This document shows, piece after piece, positions 8,570-17,175 of a DNA stretch of 64,000 bases (its first letter is position 1; the number at the start of each line of letters is the position of its first letter). Both the position numbers and the translations under genes were made by a program. The notes beneath the pieces were generated by a model. It saw only the letters and a program-made list of their open reading frames with translations, was not told where the DNA came from and made no database searches. Origin of the DNA: Parvularcula mediterranea (lineage in GTDB: Bacteria > Pseudomonadota > Alphaproteobacteria > Caulobacterales > Parvularculaceae); the NCBI RefSeq assembly GCF_013085255.1, contig NZ_JABFCX010000003.1, positions 434,001 through 498,000 on the forward strand, read 5' to 3'.

Positions 8570-8982
8570 GCCGAAGGGGAGACTTCGGGGCGGTCAATCT
8601 TCTTCCGCCCAAGGATCTTCAGTGCGGTGTTCCGCCCTGCGCGCAGGAACGGGTAGAGCGCCTTCGATCGCGCCTCAGACTTGAAGACCCAGGCGTTGAA
8701 GCTGTTGAACGGACCCGACGCGGTAGAAAGCAGCGACAGCACGTGGATGCATTCGTCGCCGTAGTAGATCTTGCCCTCATACTTCATCGCCATGCCCTCG
8801 TTGATATCGAGGCCCTTGGCTTCGAGCTCGGCTAGCTCTGGCCCTCCGTCACGGGCATCGATCAGGCGCACCTGCCCGATGGAGTCCCGCAGGCGGACAA
8901 GCTTGACGTAGGCTGAGCAAAACGGACACTCGCCATCATAGAGAAGCCATGGCTCTTCGGGCTTAGTCGACGTCGATGACAT
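8566..8982 (-). CDS. DCC-family (DUF393) thiol-disulfide oxidoreductase-like protein
   Basis: 138 residues starting at ATG 8982. The family-defining motif LYDGECPFC (Cys19 and Cys22) lies at the N terminus in a thioredoxin-like fold, followed by the conserved RLIDARDGGPE region and a C-terminal aromatic/basic helix. The start lies 20 bp inside the end of the HTTM gene, so the two are translationally coupled. DCC and HTTM proteins are repeatedly found together or fused in bacteria. This fits an inferred redox partner role for the membrane HTTM protein. The substrate is unknown. Confidence 0.85.
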   Translation of the reverse strand: MSSTSTKPEEPWLLYDGECPFCSAYVKLVRLRDSIGQVRLIDARDGGPELAELEAKGLDINEGMAMKYEGKIYYGDECIHVLSLLSTASGPFNSFNAWVFKSEARSKALYPFLRAGRNTALKILGRKKIDRPEVSPSA

Positions 8983-10621
8983 AGGTCCCTCGCAGGCGGA
9001 CATCTTCGGTGACGCCACCCTCCCCGTCGTAGGAGAGGCAGACGCTCTCGATGATATAGCGGTAGGCAGTGACCTGGCGAAGGTCGAGCGTCTGATAGTC
9101 GCGGTAGCGGCTCGGATTGGCCCAGTTGTGATGGGGGAAGACCCAGGCGTTGAAGCGGCCCTCCTTGTTAAGCCGCGTCTGGACGTAGGCGTGGTGCTGC
9201 TTGAAATAGGTCTCGAGCCGAGGCTCACGGGTGAACGAGTTGGCGAGGCCGCTTTCCTCTGCGACAGGGAGATCACAGGTCTTCGCGCGGTGCATCTGCT
9301 CGCGGCCGCCCTTCGCCTTGCCGAAGACGCTGATGTCGAAGTGGCCGTCGAAGGGCGAGCCGATGGAAGACTTGGAGACCTGCGCCGAGCCTTCGAGGAA
9401 ATAGACGTTGGGCAGTTCGACCGACCGGCCGTCTTCCGTGATGGCCTCGACCGTCGCCTTATTGAGAGCTGCGGTATCGAACCAGCCAAGGGTCGCGACC
9501 CAGAAGACTGTCGGTGCAAGAAGGGTTACGCCCATGGTCATGACGACCAGCGGCCGGGGTATCTCCTTCCTCTTGATCAGCCAGCCGAGGGCGAGGACAA
9601 GCCCTGCGTTCAGGGTCATCCATTTCCAGAAGAGGATGCTGGTCGTCACGAAAATGACGAGGTGCATGATGTCGTAGAACCCTGTGAGAAGCTGGGCCCA
9701 CCGTAGGCGGATGATGCAGAAAAGCCCGGCCACCTGGCTTGCGAAGACGAGCGCATTCGAGCCGTGCTGGAACCGGGCCATGAACTCATGCCCCGCGAAC
9801 CCCATCCACTCGAACGACTGAAGCGGACCGAGGCCGATGACCCAGGTGGCCATCATGATGTTGTGGGTCTCGTTCTCAAGAACCCAGGTCAGGAGCGATG
9901 CGCCGGGCAGCGTGACCTTGGCAACGGCGGAGTAGAAGTAGTTTGCGATGTGGATGCCAAAGGCGCCGAGAAATGCTGCCTCCCCGAGGCTCCAGCCCTC
10001 ATTTGGCTTGAACGGTTGGGGCAATTCCTTCCGCTTGAGGATGATTGCGCCCGCTGCGGCGAAACCGATGGCCAGCGTTGTGTAGAGCGCGAGCTCAGCC
10101 ACGGGGTAGTAGTCGGTTGCGTTCAGCTTGAAGCCGAACTGGGCCGCCATGAGATGCTTCTTCCACGCCATCAGCGCCACGGGCACGATGCCGAAGCCGG
10201 GCCTGAACCAGGCAAGAACGGCGACCGCTGGCGCTAGCCACCGGACGTGGAGATGCAGGAACTCGCTGCGCCAACTCTCGTAGATGTAGACGTCCGAGAC
10301 GGCTGGATAGGAGATCACTGCGTAGAACGCGAACAAGAGAAAGATCGTGCGCTGAACGATCAGGAGCGGGCGCGCTACGTCCGAGGATTTGATGAAGGCC
10401 AGCGACCCGACGATCACCGCCAGAGCGAATGTTGGCGCAAGGCCCCAGCCTGACAGAAACCCGATCTTCTTGAGGAGATAAACCCCGATACAGGCCACGA
10501 AGACCACCGCCGCATGGGGTGAGAAGCCTGCCGCGCTGCTGGCCTCCGCCTTGAGGAAACGCATGCTGCGCTCAGCCAACGGGGTCAGCGGGCCCAGACG
10601 GTCGGTCAGAGGCGAACTCAC
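8963..10621 (-). CDS. HTTM-domain membrane protein (vitamin K-dependent gamma-carboxylase-like)
   Basis: 552 residues from GTG 10621, which overlaps the upstream glycosyltransferase stop (GTGA). The first two thirds hold about nine hydrophobic helices, including GWGLAPTFALAVIVGSLAFI, LALYTTLAIGFAAAGAIIL and LVIFVTTSILFWKWMTLNAG. This matches the HTTM family, related to the membrane part of vitamin K-dependent gamma-carboxylase. The last 170 residues are a soluble, probably extracytoplasmic beta-rich domain. Bacterial HTTM proteins have no settled biochemical role. Coupling to a DCC redox protein and a glycosyltransferase suggests modification of an envelope component, which is an inference. 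Confidence 0.8.
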   Translation of the reverse strand: MSSPLTDRLGPLTPLAERSMRFLKAEASSAAGFSPHAAVVFVACIGVYLLKKIGFLSGWGLAPTFALAVIVGSLAFIKSSDVARPLLIVQRTIFLLFAFYAVISYPAVSDVYIYESWRSEFLHLHVRWLAPAVAVLAWFRPGFGIVPVALMAWKKHLMAAQFGFKLNATDYYPVAELALYTTLAIGFAAAGAIILKRKELPQPFKPNEGWSLGEAAFLGAFGIHIANYFYSAVAKVTLPGASLLTWVLENETHNIMMATWVIGLGPLQSFEWMGFAGHEFMARFQHGSNALVFASQVAGLFCIIRLRWAQLLTGFYDIMHLVIFVTTSILFWKWMTLNAGLVLALGWLIKRKEIPRPLVVMTMGVTLLAPTVFWVATLGWFDTAALNKATVEAITEDGRSVELPNVYFLEGSAQVSKSSIGSPFDGHFDISVFGKAKGGREQMHRAKTCDLPVAEESGLANSFTREPRLETYFKQHHAYVQTRLNKEGRFNAWVFPHHNWANPSRYRDYQTLDLRQVTAYRYIIESVCLSYDGEGGVTEDVRLRGTYVIDVD

Positions 10622-11586
10622 GACTGGCCCCTTGCGAGCTTGCCGGAGCCCGACGCCACCCACTTCTGAAGGGCGTTCTTCGTCATCAGGCGGAGCATCT
10701 GGGCGCGCCAGTTTCCAGCTGGCTGATCGCTGGGAGCGGCGACGGAGATGTCATCGAGCCTGAGCGCGCCATGCTCCCCGAGGTAGTCGAGGAACTTGCC
10801 GCCCACCTCCTTCCCCGCAGCGCTGACGCCCGGCGTATCGATACGGCGCTCATAGGACTGACGCCGCGTGTCGCGCCATTTGTAGTGGTCGACCTGAAAC
10901 GGAAAGCGGAAGCGGCTGACAGGATTCGCTGCCTGCGGGAGGTGGCTGAGCGGAGCCCCGGCGAGATAGCGCAGCGCGCTGCGCTCGAACTTGGGGTTAT
11001 GCCCGCCTCGCTTCGGGAAGACGTCGCCGCGGTGCATCATCATTTTCACCGTAGCGCCAATGCCGTGGTTCTCGCCCCGGCCAATCAGGGACAGGGCGAC
11101 CTCGGCCCTCACCGGGTAGGCATCAGCAAGATCATCACCCTCCGTATACGCATTGAGCCTTCCTCCCTCGGCCAAGCGGTCGATGAGGAAGCCCTGGACG
11201 ACGTTCCTGCCGGTCAGCTCACAGAAGCTAGCGACGGCCCCCAAGGTGTCAGGATAGCGCTGGAGCTCATCGACGTCGGCATTGAGCACCCAGTCACCCG
11301 GGCTGCAGACCGCACGCTGCACCCTGCGCCGTTCGGCCCACATGGTCTCGCTGGTGTAGGGAGCAACCCAGAGATGCGGAGCTGCAGCGCCTGCATCCTG
11401 AAGGAAGCGCTGCGCCTCGGCGAGCGCAGGCGATGCGGCATCCGTTGTGTTCAAGATGACGTGAATGCTTTCAGCCGGAACACCGAGCGCCCGGTAATGC
11501 TCAAAGAAAGGCCGCAAAAGGCCTCCCTCGAGCTCAACCCCTACACAGGAGATCAGCCGGAAGCTGTGGTTCTGCAGACTGAAAAT
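10618..11586 (-). CDS. Glycosyltransferase (GT2/GT92-like), apparently using an ATT start codon
   Basis: About 322 residues. The core includes SETMWAERRRVQRAV and the nucleotide-sugar/metal motif WVLNADVDEL, then VVQGFLIDRLAEGG, a His-rich segment (KRGGHNP) and VDHYKW. The same blocks occur in the 320-residue protein at 18169-19131, so the two are paralogues. The only conventional start, TTG 11517, would remove a conserved N-terminal strand (LISCVGVE, matching LITCVGVD in the paralogue). The frame continues upstream to an ATT at 11584-11586 placed 7 nt after a perfect AAGGAG (11594-11599), with no in-frame ATG, GTG or TTG between. Its stop overlaps the HTTM gene by 4 bp. Likely role: sugar transfer in the surface-glycan locus. 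Family moderately sure; start inferred. Confidence 0.72.
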   Translation of the reverse strand: MFSLQNHSFRLISCVGVELEGGLLRPFFEHYRALGVPAESIHVILNTTDAASPALAEAQRFLQDAGAAAPHLWVAPYTSETMWAERRRVQRAVCSPGDWVLNADVDELQRYPDTLGAVASFCELTGRNVVQGFLIDRLAEGGRLNAYTEGDDLADAYPVRAEVALSLIGRGENHGIGATVKMMMHRGDVFPKRGGHNPKFERSALRYLAGAPLSHLPQAANPVSRFRFPFQVDHYKWRDTRRQSYERRIDTPGVSAAGKEVGGKFLDYLGEHGALRLDDISVAAPSDQPAGNWRAQMLRLMTKNALQKWVASGSGKLARGQS

Positions 11587-11660
11587 GCTACGTCTCCTTG
11601 CACCAGCGTACCACCTGTCCCTTCCTGTGGGGGAGTCTTCAAGGGACGATCGCGAAGCTT

Positions 11661-13445
11661 ATGAGGGTCTACCGCGAGATCTATTCTCTTTTGACGCCCG
11701 GCCAACGCCGGTCGTTCATCATGCTCATCGCGGTGATGATGATCATGGCGGTCCTGGACGTCCTGGGTGTGGCTTCGGTCCTGCCGTTTCTCGCCGTGGT
11801 CGCCGACCCTTCAACCCTTGAAGGGGAAGGCTTTCTCGCCAGCGCCTACGACCAACTCGGATTCGAGACGCGGTCTGATTTCCTGCAGGTGCTGGGGCTG
11901 GCCGTTTTCGTGATCGTCACCGGCTCGATCGGGTTCAAGGCGGTGGGCTTTTACGTCATGACCCGGTTCAACCGGGAGACCATCCAGTCCCTCGCGATCA
12001 CGCTTCTCGAGCGCTACCTCGCCCAGCCCTACGAGTGGTTCCTGCAGCGCAATTCATCCGAGATCGGAAAGTCGATCCTGTCAGAGGCTGCGTTCGTGGT
12101 GAATCAGGCGGTGGCTCCGGCCTTCCGGATCATCGCTCATGGGTTGGCGACGGTGATGCTTTGTGTGCTACTGCTGATGCTTGAGCCGCTCGGTGCCTTG
12201 CTCGCGGCGAGCATAATCGGCGGGGCGTTTGCGGTGATCTACCTTCGCGTGCGTCGCAGCCTCAAACGCCTCGGGAAGGCGCGGATCAGGCAGACGGAGG
12301 CGCGTTTCCAGATCACCCAGGAGGCGATGCTCGGCATCAAGGAAGTCAAACTCCTCGGGCTCGAGAAAGCCTATGCCGACCGCTTTGCCATGCCTTCGCG
12401 GCGGCTCGCCCAGAAGCAGGCGAAGATCCAGATGATTGGCGACCTGCCCCGTTACGCGCTCGAAGCGATCGTGTTCGGCGGGATGATCCTGTTTGTTCTC
12501 TATCTTCTCTATACGAACAATGGCCGGATCGAGACAGCCATTCCCATCCTTGGCACATTTGCCTTTGCAGGGCTGAGGCTCATGCCGATGACCCAGGCAC
12601 TGTTCAAGGACGTCGCGACGCTCTCAGCAGGCGCGCCTGCCGTTTCAAGCCTCGCGGAGGACCTCGAGACCTTGCCCCGGGCGAAGGAGAACGAGGGGAT
12701 CGAGCGCCTGCGGCTGAACGATAGTCTTGAGCTGCGCGGTCTTTCCTACACCTATCCAGAGGCGAAGGTGCCTGCGCTCGACGGTATCGACCTCAGGATC
12801 GACAGCAGGCAGAGCATCGGCATCGTGGGACAGACCGGAGCGGGAAAAACCACGCTGGTCGATGTGGTCCTTGGCCTCCTCAAACCGACAGAAGGAGAGA
12901 TCGTTGTCGATGGTGCGGTGATCGGCGCTACCAACCGCAGGGCGTGGCAGTTCTCCATTGGCTATGTTCCGCAGACGATCTTTCTCGTCGACGACAGCAT
13001 TGCAGCGAACATTGCCTTCTCCAACGGTAACCGTGAAGCCGATGATGCCCGCATCCGTGAAGCCGCCCGCCTCGCCTGCCTCGATGAGTTCATCGAGCAG
13101 CAGCCCGAAGGCTTCGACACCATGGTCGGCGAACGCGGCATCAAGCTGTCGGGTGGTCAACGCCAGCGGATCGGCATTGCTCGTGCGCTGTACAACGACC
13201 CCGACCTCGTTGTTTTTGACGAAGCGACCAGCGCGCTTGATCCGCTGACGGAGAAAGCCGTCATGGACGCGATCTCCGCGCTCAAAGGCCAGAAGACCGT
13301 CATCGTCATCACCCACCGCCTGAGCACCGTCAGGAACTGCGACCGCATCCTGATGATGGAGCAAGGCCGCATCAGCGAGGAAGGCTCGTTCGATGAGCTG
13401 GCCTCCCGGCCCGGTCGCTTCCGCGATCTTTTGCAGGTGACCTGA
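11661..13445 (+). CDS. ABC exporter, fused membrane and ATPase half-transporter (MsbA/PglK-like flippase)
   Basis: 594 residues from ATG 11661 (MRVYREIYSLL). Six helices over residues 20-310 form an ABC_membrane domain (MLIAVMMIMAVLDVLGVASV and following). The nucleotide-binding domain has Walker A GQTGAGKTTLVD, Q-loop YVPQTIFLVDD, signature LSGGQRQRIGIARAL, Walker B LVVFDEATSALD and an H-loop in VIVITHRLS. The architecture matches homodimeric lipid A or lipid-linked oligosaccharide flippases such as MsbA and PglK. Its place at the head of a glycosyltransferase/sulfotransferase run suggests export of a glycan intermediate or glycolipid. It is divergent from the paralogous glycosyltransferase, with a 74-bp gap that must hold both promoters. 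Confidence 0.88.
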   Translation: MRVYREIYSLLTPGQRRSFIMLIAVMMIMAVLDVLGVASVLPFLAVVADPSTLEGEGFLASAYDQLGFETRSDFLQVLGLAVFVIVTGSIGFKAVGFYVMTRFNRETIQSLAITLLERYLAQPYEWFLQRNSSEIGKSILSEAAFVVNQAVAPAFRIIAHGLATVMLCVLLLMLEPLGALLAASIIGGAFAVIYLRVRRSLKRLGKARIRQTEARFQITQEAMLGIKEVKLLGLEKAYADRFAMPSRRLAQKQAKIQMIGDLPRYALEAIVFGGMILFVLYLLYTNNGRIETAIPILGTFAFAGLRLMPMTQALFKDVATLSAGAPAVSSLAEDLETLPRAKENEGIERLRLNDSLELRGLSYTYPEAKVPALDGIDLRIDSRQSIGIVGQTGAGKTTLVDVVLGLLKPTEGEIVVDGAVIGATNRRAWQFSIGYVPQTIFLVDDSIAANIAFSNGNREADDARIREAARLACLDEFIEQQPEGFDTMVGERGIKLSGGQRQRIGIARALYNDPDLVVFDEATSALDPLTEKAVMDAISALKGQKTVIVITHRLSTVRNCDRILMMEQGRISEEGSFDELASRPGRFRDLLQVT

Positions 13446-13486
13446 ATGCGGAAAAACCTAATTCATACCGATCTATGGAGCATCCG

Positions 13487-14344
13487 ATGATCGAGGCTGA
13501 CCTGCGAGAGAGCGCTGCTGCAGAACCCCGCACCGGCAACGCGCCGATGGGTCGGTTCTGCCTGCTCTGCCATCAGCGCTCGGGCAGCAATGCGCTCGGC
13601 GCGATCCTGAATGCCGACCCGCGTGTGTTTCTCTACGGGCAGCTGTTCAATGACTTCTTTCCCTATTGGCGCAGACGGCGCGGGACGATACCCAAACCCT
13701 ACCGTCCGCACCCGGAGGTGATGAAGCACTTTGGCACGAAGCCTGCGCTCTCCAAGAGGATTGAGCGGCTGGCCTCTTCGCTTGTCCCCCACGAGGATGA
13801 CCTCGACGCCTTCATGGCGCGGACGTGGGACCGCTTCGAAGAGAAAAGTCCCGATACACCTACGCGCGGCTTCAAGCTCCATGACTTTCAGCTTACGGAT
13901 GATGAACTCACGTCCCTCGCCAAGGAGCATGTCGAAGGCACGGTGATCCTCTGGAGGAAGAACCTCTTTAAGGCTGCTGTATCCTGGGCCTATGCCATGA
14001 AGACCGACGTCTGGTCCTCTCCAAGAAAAGCGAAGCTCGAGCGACCGACCTTTGATCTCGATATTGGCCAGGTGGAATGGTTCATTGAGAAGACCCGGTC
14101 CGAGGTCGAGGGCTGGCGCCGTGTGCTGACGGCTTCTGGCGCGCCGTTCATCGAGCTCAATTACGAGGAGAACGTGGCCACCCGGGAGCTTGAAACCCTC
14201 TACGATTTCCTCGGCATCGCCTGGCAGGGGAAGCCTGAATTCAAGACGGAGAAGCTTGCCGCGAATTCCTACGCCCATGTTTCGAACGCGCGTGCCATTG
14301 AGAAGGCCCTCGCGTCTCCTGAGAACGGGAGCCTGTTCGAATAA
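13487..14344 (+). CDS. Sulfotransferase (Stf0/NodH-like)
   Basis: 285 residues from ATG 13487, chosen because GGAG sits 6 nt upstream; ATG 13475 would add four residues without a ribosome site. The PAPS 5'-phosphosulfate loop is FCLLCHQRSGSNALGAIL, and a 3'-phosphate-binding region is seen at VILWRKNLFKAAVSWAYAM. A C-terminal LNYEENVATRELETLYDFLGI segment is typical of Stf0/LPS-type sulfotransferases, which put sulfate on sugars or glycolipids. It is followed after 3 bp by the AsnB-like gene. A second, different sulfotransferase lies four genes later. Confidence 0.82.
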   Translation: MIEADLRESAAAEPRTGNAPMGRFCLLCHQRSGSNALGAILNADPRVFLYGQLFNDFFPYWRRRRGTIPKPYRPHPEVMKHFGTKPALSKRIERLASSLVPHEDDLDAFMARTWDRFEEKSPDTPTRGFKLHDFQLTDDELTSLAKEHVEGTVILWRKNLFKAAVSWAYAMKTDVWSSPRKAKLERPTFDLDIGQVEWFIEKTRSEVEGWRRVLTASGAPFIELNYEENVATRELETLYDFLGIAWQGKPEFKTEKLAANSYAHVSNARAIEKALASPENGSLFE

Positions 14345-14347
14345 CCG

Positions 14348-16171
14348 ATGTGCGGGATCGCAGGATGGATCGACACTGGCGGCGGACGGATCGATCCGCA
14401 GGCGCTGGACCGGATGACCGACGCTTTGTCAGCGCGGGGGCCGGACGGACGCGGCACGTGGACGAGCGCTGACGGTTCCGTTGGTTTCGGGCACAGGCGA
14501 CTCTCGATCCTCGACCTCACGCCTATGGGCGCGCAGCCCTTCCGCGACGAAGAGCGTGGCCTGACGCTGACCTATAATGGCGAGATCTACAATCATCCCG
14601 AGCTGAAGCGAGAGCTGCAGGCGAAGGGCTATATGTTCCGCTCCCGCTGCGATAGCGAGACGCTGCTTCATGCGTATGCGGAATGGGGCGAAGATTGCCT
14701 CGACCGGCTCATCGGCATTTTCGCTTTTGCGATTTGGGACGAAGGCCAGAGAAAGCTCTTCTGCGCCCGCGACCAGATCGGCGTGAAGCCATTCGTCTAC
14801 GCACAGAGTGGTAATCGCTTCCTCTTTGGTTCCCAGCTCAAGGCGATCCTCGCATCCGGGCAGGATGTTGGCAGGCTCTCCCACGAACGCCTCGCGCAAT
14901 GGCTCCTCTACGGCGTGCCGACAGGGAGCGAGGGGCTCATTGACGGCATCGAGACGCTACCTCCGGCGACCGCATTAACCCTCGAAGACGGCAAGGTCTC
15001 CACCCGACGCTACTGGTCGCTGCCTGAAGAGACATCGATCACGGACAGGGCGGCCGCGAAAGAAGCCATCGAGGACGCAGTCGAGAGGGCTGTGAAACGC
15101 CAGCTCCTGAGCGACGTGCCTGTGTGCTCTTTCCTCAGTGGGGGGATCGATTCGAGCCTTGTCACCGCGATCGCGACTGAAGCGAATGGCGAGCCCGTCA
15201 CCTCATTCACCATCGGCTTTGACACACCGAAAAGCGATGAGCGCGCCTACGCAAAACGCGCAGCCGAACATACTGGCGCGCGGCAGATCATCGAGGTGCT
15301 TACACCGGAGAACGCTGACGCGCTCCTTGACGAAGCCGTCGAGGTTTATGACGACCCATTCGGTATTCCCTCCGCACTCCCCATGATCGCTGTCGCACGT
15401 CTGGCTGGCCAGCACGGCACCAAGGTCGTGCTGACGGGTGATGGTGCCGATGAGCTGTTCGCGGGTTACCGGCACTATGACGCCCTCTCTGAACACTTCA
15501 GGGAGCATGGTCGCACCTCTCTCGACTGCGAACTCTCCGTGGGACGGCGGGTGGTGTCTCGACTGGCGCACGGGACATTCTCTCCGTTCTCGCACTATCA
15601 GGCGCATAACGGCCCGGTCGGTATGGAAGGACTGAAGCTTCTTAGCGGCCCTGCTCTCGAGACTTTGCAGGTCTGCAGGGAGCGCGAGCGTGAGCACTTT
15701 CCCTCCTCCCGCGCACCTGTCGATGCAGCCCGGCGCTGTGATATGGCGACCTACCTGCCCGATGAGATCCTGGTGAAGGTGGATCGCGCCACCATGGCCT
15801 ACGGTATCGAAGCGCGCGTGCCGCTGCTGGATACGGAACTCGTTCAGCTCGCTTTCAGTATCGATCCGGCCCTCCATGTCACGAACGGCAGGAAGAGCCT
15901 CCTGAAGGAGGCCGCAGCGAGATGGCTACCTGACGATATTCTCAGCACGAGGAAGAAGGGGTTCAGCCCTCCCCTCGGCCCCTGGATCACCGACAGGCCT
16001 GACGCATGGGACCGGCTGACCAGCGAGGTTGCAGGTGGTTCATTGGTCTCGAACGGGCTGATTGATCCTTTCGCGCTGAGCGACAATCTCAGCAAGCTGC
16101 CGCGGTCAGGGGCCGCGCTCCTTCAGCTCGTCCTTCTCGAACGTTGGGTTCAGCGCTGGGGCATCTCATGA
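14348..16171 (+). CDS. asnB: Asparagine synthase, glutamine-hydrolysing (AsnB family)
   Basis: 607 residues. The N terminus MCGIAGWID exposes Cys2 as the class II glutaminase nucleophile, with RLSILDL and YNGEIYNH motifs of that domain. The synthetase half has the ATP-pyrophosphatase loop SFLSGGIDSSLV, DGADELFAGY and the C-terminal KVDRATMAYGIEARVPLLD block. The family makes asparagine. Copies inside polysaccharide clusters instead amidate sugar carboxyls, such as WbpS-like enzymes. Given the neighbours (sulfotransferases, glycosyltransferases, exporter), a glycan amidation role is as likely as asparagine biosynthesis. It overlaps the GT2 gene by 4 bp (ATGA). Confidence 0.88.
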   Translation: MCGIAGWIDTGGGRIDPQALDRMTDALSARGPDGRGTWTSADGSVGFGHRRLSILDLTPMGAQPFRDEERGLTLTYNGEIYNHPELKRELQAKGYMFRSRCDSETLLHAYAEWGEDCLDRLIGIFAFAIWDEGQRKLFCARDQIGVKPFVYAQSGNRFLFGSQLKAILASGQDVGRLSHERLAQWLLYGVPTGSEGLIDGIETLPPATALTLEDGKVSTRRYWSLPEETSITDRAAAKEAIEDAVERAVKRQLLSDVPVCSFLSGGIDSSLVTAIATEANGEPVTSFTIGFDTPKSDERAYAKRAAEHTGARQIIEVLTPENADALLDEAVEVYDDPFGIPSALPMIAVARLAGQHGTKVVLTGDGADELFAGYRHYDALSEHFREHGRTSLDCELSVGRRVVSRLAHGTFSPFSHYQAHNGPVGMEGLKLLSGPALETLQVCREREREHFPSSRAPVDAARRCDMATYLPDEILVKVDRATMAYGIEARVPLLDTELVQLAFSIDPALHVTNGRKSLLKEAAARWLPDDILSTRKKGFSPPLGPWITDRPDAWDRLTSEVAGGSLVSNGLIDPFALSDNLSKLPRSGAALLQLVLLERWVQRWGIS

Positions 16172-17175
16172 CGGACGATCCGAGCGTCAGTGTCCTGATG
16201 TCGGTACGCGACGGTTCGTTCTTGGCGCCGGCTCTGGACACTCTCCTTGTGCAAACCGTTCGGGATTTTGATGTCGTGCTGGTCGATGACGGGGCTGATC
16301 GTGAGACCAAGGCTCTGATTGCCTCTTATGCCGAACAAGAGCCGCGCATCCGGGTCTTCGAGAACGAGCGCAATCTCGGGCTTGCGGCGTCTCTCAACCG
16401 GGGTCTTGCAGAAGTCCGCGCGCCGCTTGTCGCGCGCGCTGATGCCGATGATCTTTACCACCCCGAGCGTCTGGAACGTCAGCTTGCTGAGTTCGAAACC
16501 AGGCCAAACCTCGGCGTCCTCTCCTGCGGCTATGAGCGGATCGACGGGGAGGATCGTCACCTGTTCTCCGTCAAACCGGCGCAGGGCCATGACCTTATCC
16601 GGTTCCGCAGCATGTTTATCAACTGCGTGCTACACCCTGGCGTTATGTTCCGCACCGAGATCGTTCGGGATGCTGGCGGCTATGACGAGCGCTTCTGGAC
16701 AGCGCAGGACAGCGAGCTTTGGTCCCGCCTTCTCGCTGTGACCACGTTCGATAACCTGACGGAGCCGCTCGTGAAGTGGCGCAGGCATGGAGCCTCAACG
16801 CTGGGCAGTCGTGGCGACGAGGGCAAAGCGTTGAGCAACGAGGTCTCGGTCAGGCTTCACGAACGCTATCTCGGCGAGCCTACGGATGCGGACGAGGTGC
16901 GCGCTGCAGTGCAGCTCTGGCGTAGCTTTGATCGCCTCGACCTCCGCACGGTCGAGCTTGGGCTTCGCGGGCTGCGAAGAGTTCATTCGGTGGCGCAGAA
17001 GAAAGAGCCGCCTTCTATCCTGCGCGATTTCGAGCGACGGATCGCAACCTCGCTCAGTAGACAGACGAAGCGCAACGTATCGCAGCGCCCAGCTGATGCG
17101 GGCGCAATGGCACCGGCCGCTGTCCGCTGGTTCTTCGGTCGGCCGGGGCTGCCCGCCAGTGAGGCCCCGTCGTGA
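16168..17175 (+). CDS. Family 2 glycosyltransferase
   Basis: 335 residues from ATG 16168, which overlaps the asnB stop. It shows a GT-A fold: VSVLMSVRDGSFLAPALDTL at the N terminus, FDVVLVDDGADRET, then the metal-binding DADDLYHPERLE. It continues with VMFRTEIVRDAGGYDERFW and AQDSELWSRLL, which is the catalytic ED-type region of GT2 enzymes. It transfers a sugar from a nucleotide donor to a lipid or glycan acceptor on the cytoplasmic side; donor and acceptor are unknown. The next gene (sulfotransferase) starts at a GTG overlapping its stop by 4 bp, so it is part of one tightly packed operon. Confidence 0.88.
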   Translation: MTDDPSVSVLMSVRDGSFLAPALDTLLVQTVRDFDVVLVDDGADRETKALIASYAEQEPRIRVFENERNLGLAASLNRGLAEVRAPLVARADADDLYHPERLERQLAEFETRPNLGVLSCGYERIDGEDRHLFSVKPAQGHDLIRFRSMFINCVLHPGVMFRTEIVRDAGGYDERFWTAQDSELWSRLLAVTTFDNLTEPLVKWRRHGASTLGSRGDEGKALSNEVSVRLHERYLGEPTDADEVRAAVQLWRSFDRLDLRTVELGLRGLRRVHSVAQKKEPPSILRDFERRIATSLSRQTKRNVSQRPADAGAMAPAAVRWFFGRPGLPASEAPS

